A DNA stretch of 59,277 bases, taken from NCBI GenBank assembly GCA_017983495.1, contig JAGOBH010000007.1:1-59277 (forward strand). The letters are read 5' to 3'. The stretch comes from Pyrinomonadaceae bacterium (GTDB lineage: Bacteria; Acidobacteriota; Blastocatellia; Pyrinomonadales; Pyrinomonadaceae). Below are positions 17,090-28,500 of the stretch, one piece after another; within the stretch, counting starts at the first letter, position 1, and each line of letters opens with the position of its first letter. A program made the translations under genes and the position numbers. Below the pieces are notes generated by a model. The model made no database searches. It was not told where the DNA came from and saw nothing but the letters and a program-made list of their open reading frames with translations.

Positions 17090-17144
17090 ATTATTAGATA
17101 TAAAAGACTACTTTGTTAAATAATTCACAAACTGTAAACAAAAG

Positions 17145-17177
17145 TTTGCGGGTCACGTAAATTACATGACCCGCAAA
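17145..17177 (-). terminator. Terminator hairpin after the first FecR-like gene
   Basis: A perfect 11-bp stem pairs 17145-17155 with 17167-17177 (loop 17156-17166). On the minus strand it is followed by a CTTTTGTTT tail. It lies 25 bases after the stop of the FecR-like gene at 17202 and separates it from ugd. Confidence 0.7.
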
Positions 17178-17201
17178 ATAAAGAGAACGATCTTTCGAAG
17201 G

Positions 17202-17909
17202 TTAACGCGTCGGGCTCACGATGATCGTGCCGCCGCCAAGAGTGGTATCACTTTTCTGTGTTCCGAAGATCACAGCAGCACCGGCAACACCGGCAGCAAC
17301 CAGAAGCAGCCAAGGCCAGCCGGCGATAGCTACCTTAGGGGCCGAGCCCGGACGAAGACACGGTTTGCAACCGGTCTGTTCGACATTGCCTGCTGTCGCC
17401 GACGAACCGGCAGCGACCTGCTTGTCGTTCGAACCTTCGCGCATCGTGACAGCACCGGTGGTGGTGTCAACGTGTGTGTGCGAACATTCGACTTCGACCA
17501 TAAAGCTATTAGCTTGTGCGGTGTCAGCCATGATCGTGGCGTTCTTGGAAGCCAGTGTCGTTACGACGCCGGCTGCGTTTGACACGCGATATTTGCCTTC
17601 AGAAAGTGTAGCGATGATGCTAGTTTCCGAGAAGCTCAGCGTCAGGCTCGAATTCGCAAGAACTTCGATCCGACCCGTTTTGCCAAGACTAACAACAGCC
17701 GTCGAGTCAGCACCCGTAACGATCGTGCTTCCTGAGATGACAGTTGAATTTGAAACTGCGGCCTGGCCGTTGACCGTTACCTGTCCGGTAACCGTGATCT
17801 CGCCGGCCATATCTTTGGCAACGGCAAATGCCACTGATGAATAAACACACCAAACAGCCGCTACGGTGACCGTTGTAATAAATTTGCGAAAATTATTTTT
17901 GCCCAACAT
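17202..17909 (-). CDS. FecR-like exported protein with C-terminal membrane helix and LGGGTIIVSP tail
   Basis: A 235-residue protein with a signal-like N-terminus (FITTVTVAAVWCVYSSVAFA). A FecR-like all-beta domain follows (VTVNGQAAVSNSTVISGSTI, VSLGKTGRIEVLANSSLTLS). A cysteine-containing segment (VEVECSHTH, TGCKPCLRPGS) comes next, then a hydrophobic helix (WPWLLLVAAGVAGAAVIFG) and a short tail ending DTTLGGGTIIVSPTR. The downstream-strand neighbour at 17998 has the same plan and almost the same tail, so they are paralogues. AGGAGG lies 12 bases upstream of the ATG. FecR domains in iron regulation are membrane signal transducers, but no sigma factor is adjacent, so this may be a surface protein using only the fold. 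Confidence 0.7.
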   Translation of the reverse strand: MLGKNNFRKFITTVTVAAVWCVYSSVAFAVAKDMAGEITVTGQVTVNGQAAVSNSTVISGSTIVTGADSTAVVSLGKTGRIEVLANSSLTLSFSETSIIATLSEGKYRVSNAAGVVTTLASKNATIMADTAQANSFMVEVECSHTHVDTTTGAVTMREGSNDKQVAAGSSATAGNVEQTGCKPCLRPGSAPKVAIAGWPWLLLVAAGVAGAAVIFGTQKSDTTLGGGTIIVSPTR

Positions 17910-17997
17910 TTGAGTAAATATCCTCCTGAATCATTCCTTTCAATTACAGCCTTCCTTTCCTGCGACCTGGGGTCCCTAATGAAAGGTAAAGTATTTT

Positions 17998-18579
17998 TTA
18001 ACGGTTCGGGCTAACGACAATCGTTCCGCCACCAAGCGAGACGTCGTTGCCGCCACGTGATGCCGCCCAAATGATGCCAACAGCAGCACCTCCGAAAATG
18101 AGAGCGAACGGCCACCATGCTGCGTCCTTATCGTCGTCATCATCTTTCTGTGCAGCTTTCCCAACCTGAGCGGTGGCGGTTTCGCCCGCGTTCAGTGCGT
18201 AGTTGGTGCCGCCGGTGTTAACGTTGACCGAGGTTGCCGACTTGAGAACGGTAACAGTACCCGTGGTCAGATCAAGGCTAGCCGATTTAGCGTCAAAGGA
18301 CACGGTCATTGCGGTATTAGGTGCCATTTCGATCTGGCCAATCGTGCCTAGATTGATAATTGCACTCGTATTTTCCGGGGTTGAAACGGTGCTCGATGTA
18401 AAGATCGTGCGTCCGCTTTTTGCAGCCTCACCGTTTACCGTGACCACATTGCCGCCATTAACGACGAGTTCGCCGGTGGCTTTGCCAGTATTTGCCAATG
18501 CAACCATTGAGTAGGTTGCCAGCATTGCTATCATCAAACACGACGAAATCGCCTTACGAATCCACAGTTTGCTATTCAT
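17998..18579 (-). CDS. FecR-like exported protein, paralogue of the gene at 17202
   Basis: Start fixed at ATG 18579 by an AGGAG binding site a few bases upstream; 193 residues. Signal peptide (ISSCLMIAMLATYSMVALA), FecR-like beta domain (VNGEAAKSGRTIFTSSTV, INLGTIGQIEMAPNTAMTVS), an acidic DDDDDKD run, a hydrophobic helix (WPFALIFGGAAVGIIWAA) and the tail NDVSLGGGTIVVSPNR. The tail differs from its paralogue at few positions, although the rest is strongly diverged. This argues that helix plus tail form a functional anchor or sorting element. The gene is upstream of 17202 on the same strand with about 90 bases between, so co-transcription is possible. Confidence 0.7.
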   Translation of the reverse strand: MNSKLWIRKAISSCLMIAMLATYSMVALANTGKATGELVVNGGNVVTVNGEAAKSGRTIFTSSTVSTPENTSAIINLGTIGQIEMAPNTAMTVSFDAKSASLDLTTGTVTVLKSATSVNVNTGGTNYALNAGETATAQVGKAAQKDDDDDKDAAWWPFALIFGGAAVGIIWAASRGGNDVSLGGGTIVVSPNR

Positions 18580-18941
18580 AGTTCTCCTCTTGTATCGCCT
18601 CAAATCAATAAATTCAAAAAAATCAAACCATTCAATGTTTTACACGAGTTAGTGCGTGATGTCAATAAAAACCACCCGTTCGGATAAAAAACCGAAATCA
18701 GTAAAACCGGTGCTTAATGGAACTGCTAAGCTTAGATTTGATAATAAGTTATATCACACTTCTGCCAATGTTCAAATAGAAACAGGCAAAATTCAGATAA
18801 TGTGCGAATATTAGAGCATGTTTAGCAGTTGCCAATATTCAAACTAACGTAATAATAGCACTTTTGACATCGCGGATTGCCGATTTTTTTGTTTTTTGGT
18901 TTAATTTGCACTGTTCATCTAATTTCCCGGAGATTTGTAAA
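18580..18941. other. AT-rich divergent intergenic region
   Basis: No gene is visible. The stretch is clearly more AT-rich than its surroundings and separates the minus-strand FecR-like pair from the plus-strand sugar-binding lipoprotein, so it should hold both promoters. I could not assign -35/-10 boxes or a riboswitch with confidence. Confidence 0.4.
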
Positions 18942-19976
18942 ATGAAGAAAAGACTTTTGTTGGCCCTTATCGCCGCAGTATTTGCGGTTTCGTGTTCGAA
19001 CGGGCCGCAGGAAAAGCGGATCAAGATCGGTTTCGCCATGGCGACAGTTAAAGAGGAGCGTTGGCAGCGGGATCGGGATGCCTTCGAGGCTCAGTGCAAA
19101 AAAATGAATGTTGATTGTGTGATCACCGTTGCTGACAACAGCCCGGACCGACAGGCTAACGATGTTGAGAATCTGCTCACGCAAAAGGTTGACGTACTCG
19201 TGATCGCCCCGCAGGACGCGACGCAGGCTGCCTCGATGGTCGACAAGGCCAAGGCTCAGGGCGTTCCGGTCATCAGCTACGACCGTCTGATCAATTCAGA
19301 TAAAATAGACCTTTACATTTCACATCAGGTGCCTGTCATCGGCCGCAAGATCGCTGAATACACGCTGGCGAACCTACCAAAGGGAAATTACGTAATGGTT
19401 CTCGGTTCGTCGACCGACAATAATGCTCACATTATGGAGAAGGCTCAGATGGAGGTCTTGCAGCCAGCGATCGACAGGGGGGACATTAAGATAGTCGGTA
19501 AGCAGAATATTCAGGACTGGAAGCCGGAACTGGCTCTTAATTTTGCCGAAAATGCTCTGACCCAGAATAACGACGACATTCAGGCCTTTGTCGTGTCAAA
19601 CGACGGTATGGCCGGCGGCGTCATCAGCGCACTTGATAAGAAGGGTTTGGCGGGTAAGATAATTGTCACCGGCCAGGATGCAGATAAGCGGGCATTGCAG
19701 AGCATTGCTGAGGGAAAACAGTCGATGACGGTGTATAAGCCGATCATTCCGCTTGCAAACTCGGCCGTAGAGGCAGCGATCAAACTTGCAAAAAAGGAAA
19801 AACTTGACACAAAGCCGTTCAAGAAAGACGAAGGCAGCAAAGAAGTGCCGGCGATCTTGCTCGAGGTCGTTGCAGTCGACAAGGCAAATCTTATGGAAAC
19901 TGTTATCAAAGATGGTTATGCCAAGTTCGAAGATGTTTACCTGAATGTGCCGGAGGCCAACCGCCCGAAGCGATAG
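18942..19976 (+). CDS. Xylose-type sugar ABC transporter substrate-binding lipoprotein (XylF-like)
   Basis: ATG 18942, with GGAG upstream, gives a lipoprotein signal peptide with the lipobox AVSC; 344 residues. The type I periplasmic binding fold is evident (KIGFAMATVKEERWQRDRDA, NVDCVITVADNSPDRQANDV, VDVLVIAPQDATQAASMVD, VPVISYDRLI, VVSNDGMAGGVISAL, IIVTGQDADKRALQSI), which matches the D-xylose binding subgroup. It captures a sugar outside the membrane and hands it to a permease. No ATPase or permease gene is in the window; the next gene is a sugar kinase, consistent with a sugar uptake role. Which sugar is bound cannot be decided here. Confidence 0.87.
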   Translation: MKKRLLLALIAAVFAVSCSNGPQEKRIKIGFAMATVKEERWQRDRDAFEAQCKKMNVDCVITVADNSPDRQANDVENLLTQKVDVLVIAPQDATQAASMVDKAKAQGVPVISYDRLINSDKIDLYISHQVPVIGRKIAEYTLANLPKGNYVMVLGSSTDNNAHIMEKAQMEVLQPAIDRGDIKIVGKQNIQDWKPELALNFAENALTQNNDDIQAFVVSNDGMAGGVISALDKKGLAGKIIVTGQDADKRALQSIAEGKQSMTVYKPIIPLANSAVEAAIKLAKKEKLDTKPFKKDEGSKEVPAILLEVVAVDKANLMETVIKDGYAKFEDVYLNVPEANRPKR

Positions 19977-19999
19977 TTTGATAAGATACCCTCCAAGAA

Positions 20000-20920
20000 A
20001 TGCAAAGAATCGCACTTGCCCTCGACCTCGGCGGTACAAATATACGATTAGCTGCCGTTGGTGAAGACGGCACGATATACTCGCGTATGCGGGCTGAGAC
20101 GCCGAAAGGCCGGTCCGGTTCGGATGTTGTTGATCGCATCGTTGAATTAGCTAACGAATGCCGTGCCGCGCTTGAAAACGGAGCACACGTGTTTGCGATA
20201 GCCGCAGCAGTGCCGGCAACGATCGATAACATGGCTGGCGTACTTACCAAATTGCCAAATTTGAAATGTCTCGAAGGCGTTAGTCTGCGTGATGAACTGT
20301 CTCAGCGTTTGCTTATCGATGCGATCCTCGAGAATGATGCTACGGCGGCAGCGATCGGCGAAAATTGGATGGGCGTATCACGCGGAGTTGACGATTCGAT
20401 CTGCGTGACGCTCGGCACCGGAGTCGGAGGGGGTTTGATCATTAACGGCGGACCTTTCCGCGGCAAAGACGGAACGGCCGGCGAGGTTGGACACATATGC
20501 GTCGAACCCGAAGGCGTACCGTGCGGCTGTGGCGGCCGCGGGTGCGTCGAGCAGTATGCCTCGGCGACCGCTATCGTACGGATGGCACGCGAATCCGGGC
20601 TGGTCGTTGACTCGGCACTTGGCGTTTACGAATTGGCTATTGGCGGAAACGAAATTGCGTCCGGTGTTTTCCGAAGAATGGGATCTTATCTCGGCATTGG
20701 ATTCGCGAGTCTGGTAAACGTGCTAAATCCGGAGATGATCGTTATCGGCGGCGGCGTGGCGGCAGCGTGGGAGTGTTTTATAGAGGTTGTCAGAAAAGAG
20801 GTTGATGGCAGATCATTCCGCGAACCGGCAGAACGTGTTAAGATTGTCCGCGCCGAACTCGGCGATGACGCAGGTATTTTGGGAGCTGCCCGTTCCGCGT
20901 TTTTGCATAGGGCAGGCTAG
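20000..20920 (+). CDS. ROK-family sugar kinase (glucokinase-like)
   Basis: A 306-residue ROK protein lacking the N-terminal helix-turn-helix of ROK repressors, so it is a kinase. Motifs: ALDLGGTNIRLAAV for phosphate binding, ENDATAAAIGE, VTLGTGVGGGLIINGGPFRG, and the zinc-binding ROK signature EVGHICVEPEGVPCGCGGRG with CVEQYAS following. It phosphorylates glucose or a related hexose with ATP. It starts 23 bases after the sugar-binding lipoprotein and is probably co-transcribed with it. Confidence 0.9.
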   Translation: MQRIALALDLGGTNIRLAAVGEDGTIYSRMRAETPKGRSGSDVVDRIVELANECRAALENGAHVFAIAAAVPATIDNMAGVLTKLPNLKCLEGVSLRDELSQRLLIDAILENDATAAAIGENWMGVSRGVDDSICVTLGTGVGGGLIINGGPFRGKDGTAGEVGHICVEPEGVPCGCGGRGCVEQYASATAIVRMARESGLVVDSALGVYELAIGGNEIASGVFRRMGSYLGIGFASLVNVLNPEMIVIGGGVAAAWECFIEVVRKEVDGRSFREPAERVKIVRAELGDDAGILGAARSAFLHRAG

Positions 20921-20950
20921 CGATTAATTGTTTACCAAGGTGGCTAACAT

Positions 20951-21355
20951 ATGGATGCATACCACAAGATCCTTTCTCGTATCTTTGAGATTTCGGGTGG
21001 AAAAGATTCGGTAGATGTCGATCTGGTCGATCTGACCAAAAAGGAAGGCTATTACCCCAGCATCGATGATATTGCTGCCCGGCTGAAGGGTGAGAGTTGG
21101 GTGACCGAGTCGCGGGCAAACGTGGTTCGAATTACGCATTGGGGGGTCGCCGAGGCGAAAAAGTCGGGCACGGCCCGTCCGGACGCGGCCCGGGCGATCG
21201 AGCGTGATTCGCGAAAGCTCCTGTCCGAAACACGTGAGCTAAGTGTGGTCATCGAGGAATTTATGGCCGAGCCGACAAAAGAACGGTTTGGTCCGGTGAC
21301 GGAAAAGCTTGCTTTGATGGAATCACTCGCGGCGGGCATTAGTAAAACGATGTAG
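20951..21355 (+). CDS. Conserved-looking protein of unknown function
   Basis: A 134-residue soluble protein without a signal peptide or membrane segment. It looks mostly helical. The middle reads YYPSIDDIAARLKGESWVTE then RITHWGVAEAKKSG, and the C-terminal part is a likely amphipathic helix pair (SRKLLSETRELSVVIEEFM). I do not recognise the family. It is between the ROK kinase and rimP on the same strand, with an AAGG binding site ahead of the ATG, so it is probably a real gene. Confidence 0.7.
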   Translation: MDAYHKILSRIFEISGGKDSVDVDLVDLTKKEGYYPSIDDIAARLKGESWVTESRANVVRITHWGVAEAKKSGTARPDAARAIERDSRKLLSETRELSVVIEEFMAEPTKERFGPVTEKLALMESLAAGISKTM

Positions 21356-21428
21356 ATTCGTGCTTGCTAATCAAGGGCTTTTCCCTGTATACTCATCGTT
21401 TGCCGCGATGCGTAAGAAAGGGCGTATC

Positions 21429-21453
21429 AAGTGGGTCTCGTGCCCACTTTTTA
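21429..21453 (+). promoter_or_regulatory. Hairpin with U-tract just before rimP (rimP-leader-like)
   Basis: AAGTGGG at 21429-21435 pairs with CCCACTT at 21443-21449, followed by a T-run to 21452, about 14 bases before the rimP ATG. A GTGGG...CCCAC hairpin in front of rimP occurs in many bacteria and can act as an attenuator or terminator. Its presence argues against starting rimP at the in-frame GTG 21431 inside the hairpin. Confidence 0.55.
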
Positions 21454-21466
21454 TTTTGGGTTGATA

Positions 21467-21955
21467 ATGGTAGCAAAACAGCCATTTGCGGGTCGGATCG
21501 ACGAAGCCGCGACAGAAATAGCGAAGGATCTCGGCGTGGAATTTGTTCATGCTGAGGTACTTGGCTCTAAGCGTGATTCACTCGTTAGGATATTTATTGA
21601 CAAGGCCGACGGTGTGACCATCGACGACTGCACCCGATTTTCGGCCGCAATCGAAGAGATCCTTGACACCGAAGACCTGATACCCTGGGCTTATACACTA
21701 GAGGTTTCGTCACCCGGGATCGAGCGACAGTTATATAAGATAGAGGATTTTGTCAGGTTCAAGGGTGAACTTGCCCGGGTCAAGGCAGACGTCGAGATCA
21801 ACGGGCAAAAGAATTTTGTGGGAACGATAGCGGACGTCGAGGGCGAACGCATCATGTTTGAGGACAGGACCTGCGGAACGGTCGAGATACCATTTGACGC
21901 GGTCGTCAAGGCCAATCTGAAAATGGATCTTGGTAAAGAATTGAAAGGACGTTAG
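21467..21955 (+). CDS. rimP: Ribosome maturation factor RimP
   Basis: A 162-residue protein needed for 30S ribosomal subunit maturation. Family features: VEFVHAEVLGSKRDSLVRIF, IDKADGVTIDDCTRFSAAIE, YTLEVSSPGIERQLYKIEDF, then a C-terminal SH3-like half (GELARVKADVEINGQKNFVG). ATG 21467 is chosen because the upstream GTG would lie in the leader hairpin. It opens the rimP-nusA-infB-rbfA group, which is conserved in order across bacteria. Confidence 0.95.
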   Translation: MVAKQPFAGRIDEAATEIAKDLGVEFVHAEVLGSKRDSLVRIFIDKADGVTIDDCTRFSAAIEEILDTEDLIPWAYTLEVSSPGIERQLYKIEDFVRFKGELARVKADVEINGQKNFVGTIADVEGERIMFEDRTCGTVEIPFDAVVKANLKMDLGKELKGR

Positions 21956-22014
21956 ATATTTGTTTTGGAGTTTGCCGCCGTGTACGAGAAACAGGGGCCG
22001 GCAGATCATAAGCT

Positions 22015-23502
22015 ATGACATCATCCATAGGACAGAGCATTGAGATCTTGTGCAACGAGCAGGGGCTCGACCGCGACATGGTCATTGAGGCCATGAAAGA
22101 GGCCGTTAAGGCAGCCGCGCGTAAGCAGTTTCGGGCACATGATAAGACCGGTGAAGGCATTCAGGTCGATTGGAACAATGAAGAAGGGATGATCGAGATC
22201 TCGGCACAGAAGACTGTTGTCGAAGAGGTCGAGAATCCGTTCGAAGAGCTTTCGCTGGAAGAGGCACAGGAGCTTGCCGGCGACGATGTCGAGATCGGCG
22301 ATTCGCTGCTGATCCCGCTGCCCAACGAAGATATGGGCCGCATCGCAGCTCAGACTGCCAAGCAGATCCTTGTTCAAAAGGTTCGTGAGGCGATTCGCGA
22401 AAAAGTTTACGAAGAGTATATCGACCGCAAGGGTGAGTTGATCAACGGTACCGTAAAGCGTTTTGAGCGCGGCGACATGATCATTGACCTTGGCAACAAT
22501 CTCGAGGCGTTCGTCCCGCGGCCGGAACAGTCACGCGGTGAAATGTGGAATCAGGGCGAACGCATCCGCGTCGTCATCGTTGACGTTTCGAAAGATCAGA
22601 AGGGACAGCAGATCAAGGCATCGCGTGCATCGTCCGAATTGCTCAAACGGCTCTTCGAAATGGAAGTGCCTGAGATCTACGACGAAACTGTCGTAATCAA
22701 ATCGGCGGTCCGCGAACCGGGCGATCGTGCGAAGATCGCGGTATCGTCTAACGAAAAGGACGTAGATCCGGTCGGAGCCTGCGTTGGTATGAAGGGGTCG
22801 CGGGTTCAGGCGATCATCAAGGAACTTCGCGGCGAGAAGATCGACATTATTGAATGGTCGGACGAGCCGTCGGTATTTGCGGCAAACGCTTTGTCACCGG
22901 CAAAGGTCTCACAGGTTCGAATCACGGATATTGTTAACCGCCAGATGGAAGTCATCGTCGGCGAAGATCAGCTTAGTCTTGCGATCGGTAAGAAAGGTCA
23001 GAACGTCCGCCTTGCCGCACGCCTGGTCGGCTGGGACATCAAAATAGTCAGCGAAGAGCTGCTCAAGAAAGAGATCGCTCTTAAGATGGGCAAGATGATG
23101 GCATCGGGCGAAGCCGTACCGATCACCGCTCTCGAGGGTGTGACCGCACCGCAGGCAGAAACGCTTGGAGAAAAGGGTATCTCGGACGTTGAGGCTCTGG
23201 CCGCAACATCGGTGGACGACCTTGTTGATTTCCTCGATGTGTCGCTCGATGAGGCAGAACGGATCCTCTCGTCTGCTAAATCGATAGTCGCGGCAAAGAA
23301 CGTCGAGATCGGCATCGAACCCGAGCCTGAAACTGCCGAAGAGACGGCGGTCGAAGATGCTGTGGCTGAAACGGTTGAGGAAGTTGCGGACGAAGCCGAA
23401 GAGTCTCCCGAGGCTGATTCCGAGGTCGCGGCTGACGAAACGGCTGAAGCGGCCGAAGAGACCGTTGAAGCTGACGAGGCGGACGAAAAAGGTGATTCGT
23501 AA
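22015..23502 (+). CDS. nusA: Transcription termination/antitermination factor NusA
   Basis: A 495-residue protein. It has the N-terminal RNA-polymerase-binding domain, an S1 domain (NGTVKRFERGDMIIDLGN then LEAFVPRPEQ), KH1 (DPVGACVGMKGSRVQAIIKE), KH2 (IAIGKKGQNVRLAARL-like segment near residues 323-338) and a helix-hairpin-helix segment. It ends in a long acidic Glu/Ala/Asp-rich tail of about 60 residues, which is longer than usual. It controls pausing, termination and antitermination by binding RNA polymerase and nascent RNA. It lies 59 bases after rimP. The ylxR gene often found between nusA and infB is absent. Confidence 0.96.
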   Translation: MTSSIGQSIEILCNEQGLDRDMVIEAMKEAVKAAARKQFRAHDKTGEGIQVDWNNEEGMIEISAQKTVVEEVENPFEELSLEEAQELAGDDVEIGDSLLIPLPNEDMGRIAAQTAKQILVQKVREAIREKVYEEYIDRKGELINGTVKRFERGDMIIDLGNNLEAFVPRPEQSRGEMWNQGERIRVVIVDVSKDQKGQQIKASRASSELLKRLFEMEVPEIYDETVVIKSAVREPGDRAKIAVSSNEKDVDPVGACVGMKGSRVQAIIKELRGEKIDIIEWSDEPSVFAANALSPAKVSQVRITDIVNRQMEVIVGEDQLSLAIGKKGQNVRLAARLVGWDIKIVSEELLKKEIALKMGKMMASGEAVPITALEGVTAPQAETLGEKGISDVEALAATSVDDLVDFLDVSLDEAERILSSAKSIVAAKNVEIGIEPEPETAEETAVEDAVAETVEEVADEAEESPEADSEVAADETAEAAEETVEADEADEKGDS

Positions 23503-23618
23503 GGATCGGCCTGCACGGAACGAGTCAGCTTTGATGCGGCGTTTCGAGCGGAAAGAGTGACAGAGGCCGCGATGATCTATTCATCCGGTCGAGTGTTTAG
23601 GTTGAGACGTTATTTAAT

Positions 23619-26387
<2,769 letters not shown>

Positions 26388-26392
26388 GCGGT

Positions 26393-26764
26393 ATGCGACG
26401 CCCGGAGAAATTTGCCGAGGCTTTGCGCGAGGAGATCGCCGAAGTCGTCGGGTTTGAATTGAACGACCCGCGTGTCACCTCGGTGACCGTTACGGAAGTT
26501 GTGGTAGCGGGCGACCTGCGTGATGCCAAGGTGTTTGTTTTCATCTTAGGCACGGACCAGGAGGTCAACGACGCACTCAAAACACTGAGAAATGCATCTG
26601 GTTTTGTGCGCCAACAGGTTGCAATGAATCTAAATCTGCGACATGCGCCGCATCTACATTTTGTTCGCGATACTGCTGAGGAAAACGCCTCGCGTATCGG
26701 TGAGATCCTGGATGATCTCCAAAGAAAAGGGGAATTTGACAAGGAGCCGGAAAGCGAGGATTAA
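26393..26764 (+). CDS. rbfA: 30S ribosome-binding factor RbfA
   Basis: A 123-residue protein five bases after infB. The single KH-like domain is clear: RRPEKFAEALREEIAEVVGF, ELNDPRVTSVTVTEVVVAGD, LRDAKVFVFILG, LRNASGFVRQQVAMNLNLRH and APHLHFVRDTAEENASRIGE. It assists late 16S rRNA processing and cold adaptation. The position after infB is the classical one. Confidence 0.95.
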   Translation: MRRPEKFAEALREEIAEVVGFELNDPRVTSVTVTEVVVAGDLRDAKVFVFILGTDQEVNDALKTLRNASGFVRQQVAMNLNLRHAPHLHFVRDTAEENASRIGEILDDLQRKGEFDKEPESED

Positions 26765-26830
26765 CTGATCGACGAGGGCGGCCATTCACCGGCCGCAATG
26801 GTTCGAACTTCTTCAATTCCGACCGAATAA

Positions 26831-27835
26831 GTGTTAAGTCAAGTAGTAGAGTTAATTGAAACCAGGCGCGACTTTGCGATAACGACGCACATCAAGCCGG
26901 ACGGAGACGGTGTTGGGTCATCGCTCGGCCTTTGCTGGCTCTTGCGGTCGCTTGGGAAAAACGCTGAGGTGATCGTGCACGGCGAAGTTCCTCCTGCATA
27001 CCGCAGCTTGCCGGGTGCCGACGCTATCCGCGAGGTCACGGCGGTTGACGGTAAATACGACGCTATTTTCGTGATCGAGTGCTCGGACATCGGGCGACCG
27101 GGTATTGCCGGACTCGAACGCGAATTCACCGTAAACATCGACCACCACGCCACGAGCGAGCATTTCGGAACGATCAACTGGATCGATTCGACGGCATCGG
27201 CCGTCGGCGAGATGATCTACAATCTCTGCAAGGCCATCGGTGGAAGGATCACGAAAGAGATCGCCGAGTGCGTCTATCTGGCCCTGGTCACCGACACCGG
27301 GTCGTTCCACTTTCCAAATACATCTGACCGCACACTCAAAGTCGCCAGCGAATTGATCAAAGCCGGTGCGAAACCGGCCAAGATCGGCGAGGCGGTTTAT
27401 GCTAATTATCCGTGGTCGCGTATTGAATTGATGCGTCAGGTGCTCGACACCGTCAAACGCGACGAGACCGGCCGCATTGCCTCGCTCCGGCAGACTATAG
27501 CGATGAAAGAGGCCGCAGGAGCGGTCGATGGCGACAACAACGGCTTTGTAAATATCCCGCTTGCTGCCAAAGAGGTGTTGGCGTCGGTTTATATGCGCGA
27601 GGTCGGTGCGGACCGATACCGCGTCAGCCTGCGTTCAAAAGGTGACGTCAACGTTGCACGGGTGGCTGAAATGTTTGGCGGCGGCGGGCATAAAAATGCT
27701 GCCGGTTTGAGGGCCGAAGGCGATTGGGACGAGATCGAGCGTGTCATAGTCGAAGCAGTTCGTCGAGCCGTCGAGTATTCCGAATCGGATTTTGACCCGA
27801 CGATCAATGGCCATCCGGTCGCCGGCGTTGTCTGA
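26831..27835 (+). CDS. nrnA: DHH phosphoesterase, bifunctional oligoribonuclease/PAP phosphatase NrnA type
   Basis: A 334-residue DHH/DHHA1 protein starting at GTG 26831. The metal-binding motifs are visible: ITTHIKPDGDGVGSSLGL, VIECSDIGRPG and the signature VNIDHHATSEHFG; the DHHA1 glycine motif is MFGGGGHKNAAGL. It degrades short RNA oligonucleotides and 3'-phosphoadenosine 5'-phosphate. nrnA commonly follows rbfA; truB, often next, is not here. Confidence 0.93.
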   Translation: MLSQVVELIETRRDFAITTHIKPDGDGVGSSLGLCWLLRSLGKNAEVIVHGEVPPAYRSLPGADAIREVTAVDGKYDAIFVIECSDIGRPGIAGLEREFTVNIDHHATSEHFGTINWIDSTASAVGEMIYNLCKAIGGRITKEIAECVYLALVTDTGSFHFPNTSDRTLKVASELIKAGAKPAKIGEAVYANYPWSRIELMRQVLDTVKRDETGRIASLRQTIAMKEAAGAVDGDNNGFVNIPLAAKEVLASVYMREVGADRYRVSLRSKGDVNVARVAEMFGGGGHKNAAGLRAEGDWDEIERVIVEAVRRAVEYSESDFDPTINGHPVAGVV

Positions 27836-27858
27836 TCTTTTGCCTGCCGCAAATCAAT

Positions 27859-28449
27859 ATGTCTGAGATCAAAGAAAAGCGATACAAATGGCGGCGGGAT
27901 GATTACCGTGAAAATACGAAAGGTCTGTTGATGCTCAACACCGGCGACGGGAAGGGCAAGACGACCGCGGCAATCGGAGTAATGGTCCGTGCGGCCGGCC
28001 GTGAAATGGAGTGCTGCATGATCCAGTTCATGAAGTCCAAGACGGATCGTTATGGCGAGCACGAGTCGTTTGAAAAGCTGGGTATCGAAGTCCACACAAT
28101 GGGCGACGGTTTTACCTGGGACACCAACGACAAATCGCAGGATATCAAGACGTCGGAAGAGACCTGGGCACTCTGCGTTGAGAAAATGCGAAGTGAAGAT
28201 TATGATCTGCTCGTTTTTGACGAACTGCTCTATGTGCTGAGTTACGGTTTTCTTGACATCGACGCCGTTATTGCTGACATTCGTGAGATCCGTGCCAAAC
28301 AGCCGCACCTTCATTTGATATTGACGGGACGTAACGTCGACAATGCCCTCGAAAAGCTAATCGAAGAGGCAGATCTGGTCACTGAGATGAAAGAGATCAA
28401 GCACCCGTTTCACAAAGGAATATTTGCCCAACAGGGAATTGAGTTTTAG
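27859..28449 (+). CDS. cobO: Corrinoid adenosyltransferase (CobA/CobO/BtuR family)
   Basis: A 196-residue ATP:corrinoid adenosyltransferase that attaches the adenosyl group to cobalamin precursors or scavenged B12. The P-loop is unmistakable (LMLNTGDGKGKTTAAIGV), followed by CCMIQFMKSK, a TWDTNDKSQD segment, the Walker B-like YDLLVFDELLYVLSYG and the LILTGRNVD motif. Other cobalamin genes are absent nearby, so scavenging is the likelier use. It starts 23 bases after nrnA. Confidence 0.93.
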   Translation: MSEIKEKRYKWRRDDYRENTKGLLMLNTGDGKGKTTAAIGVMVRAAGREMECCMIQFMKSKTDRYGEHESFEKLGIEVHTMGDGFTWDTNDKSQDIKTSEETWALCVEKMRSEDYDLLVFDELLYVLSYGFLDIDAVIADIREIRAKQPHLHLILTGRNVDNALEKLIEEADLVTEMKEIKHPFHKGIFAQQGIEF

Positions 28450-28500
28450 TGCCGGAACGCAGGCAACCTGCCGGCCTCGCCTCATTCGGCGACAACATAG

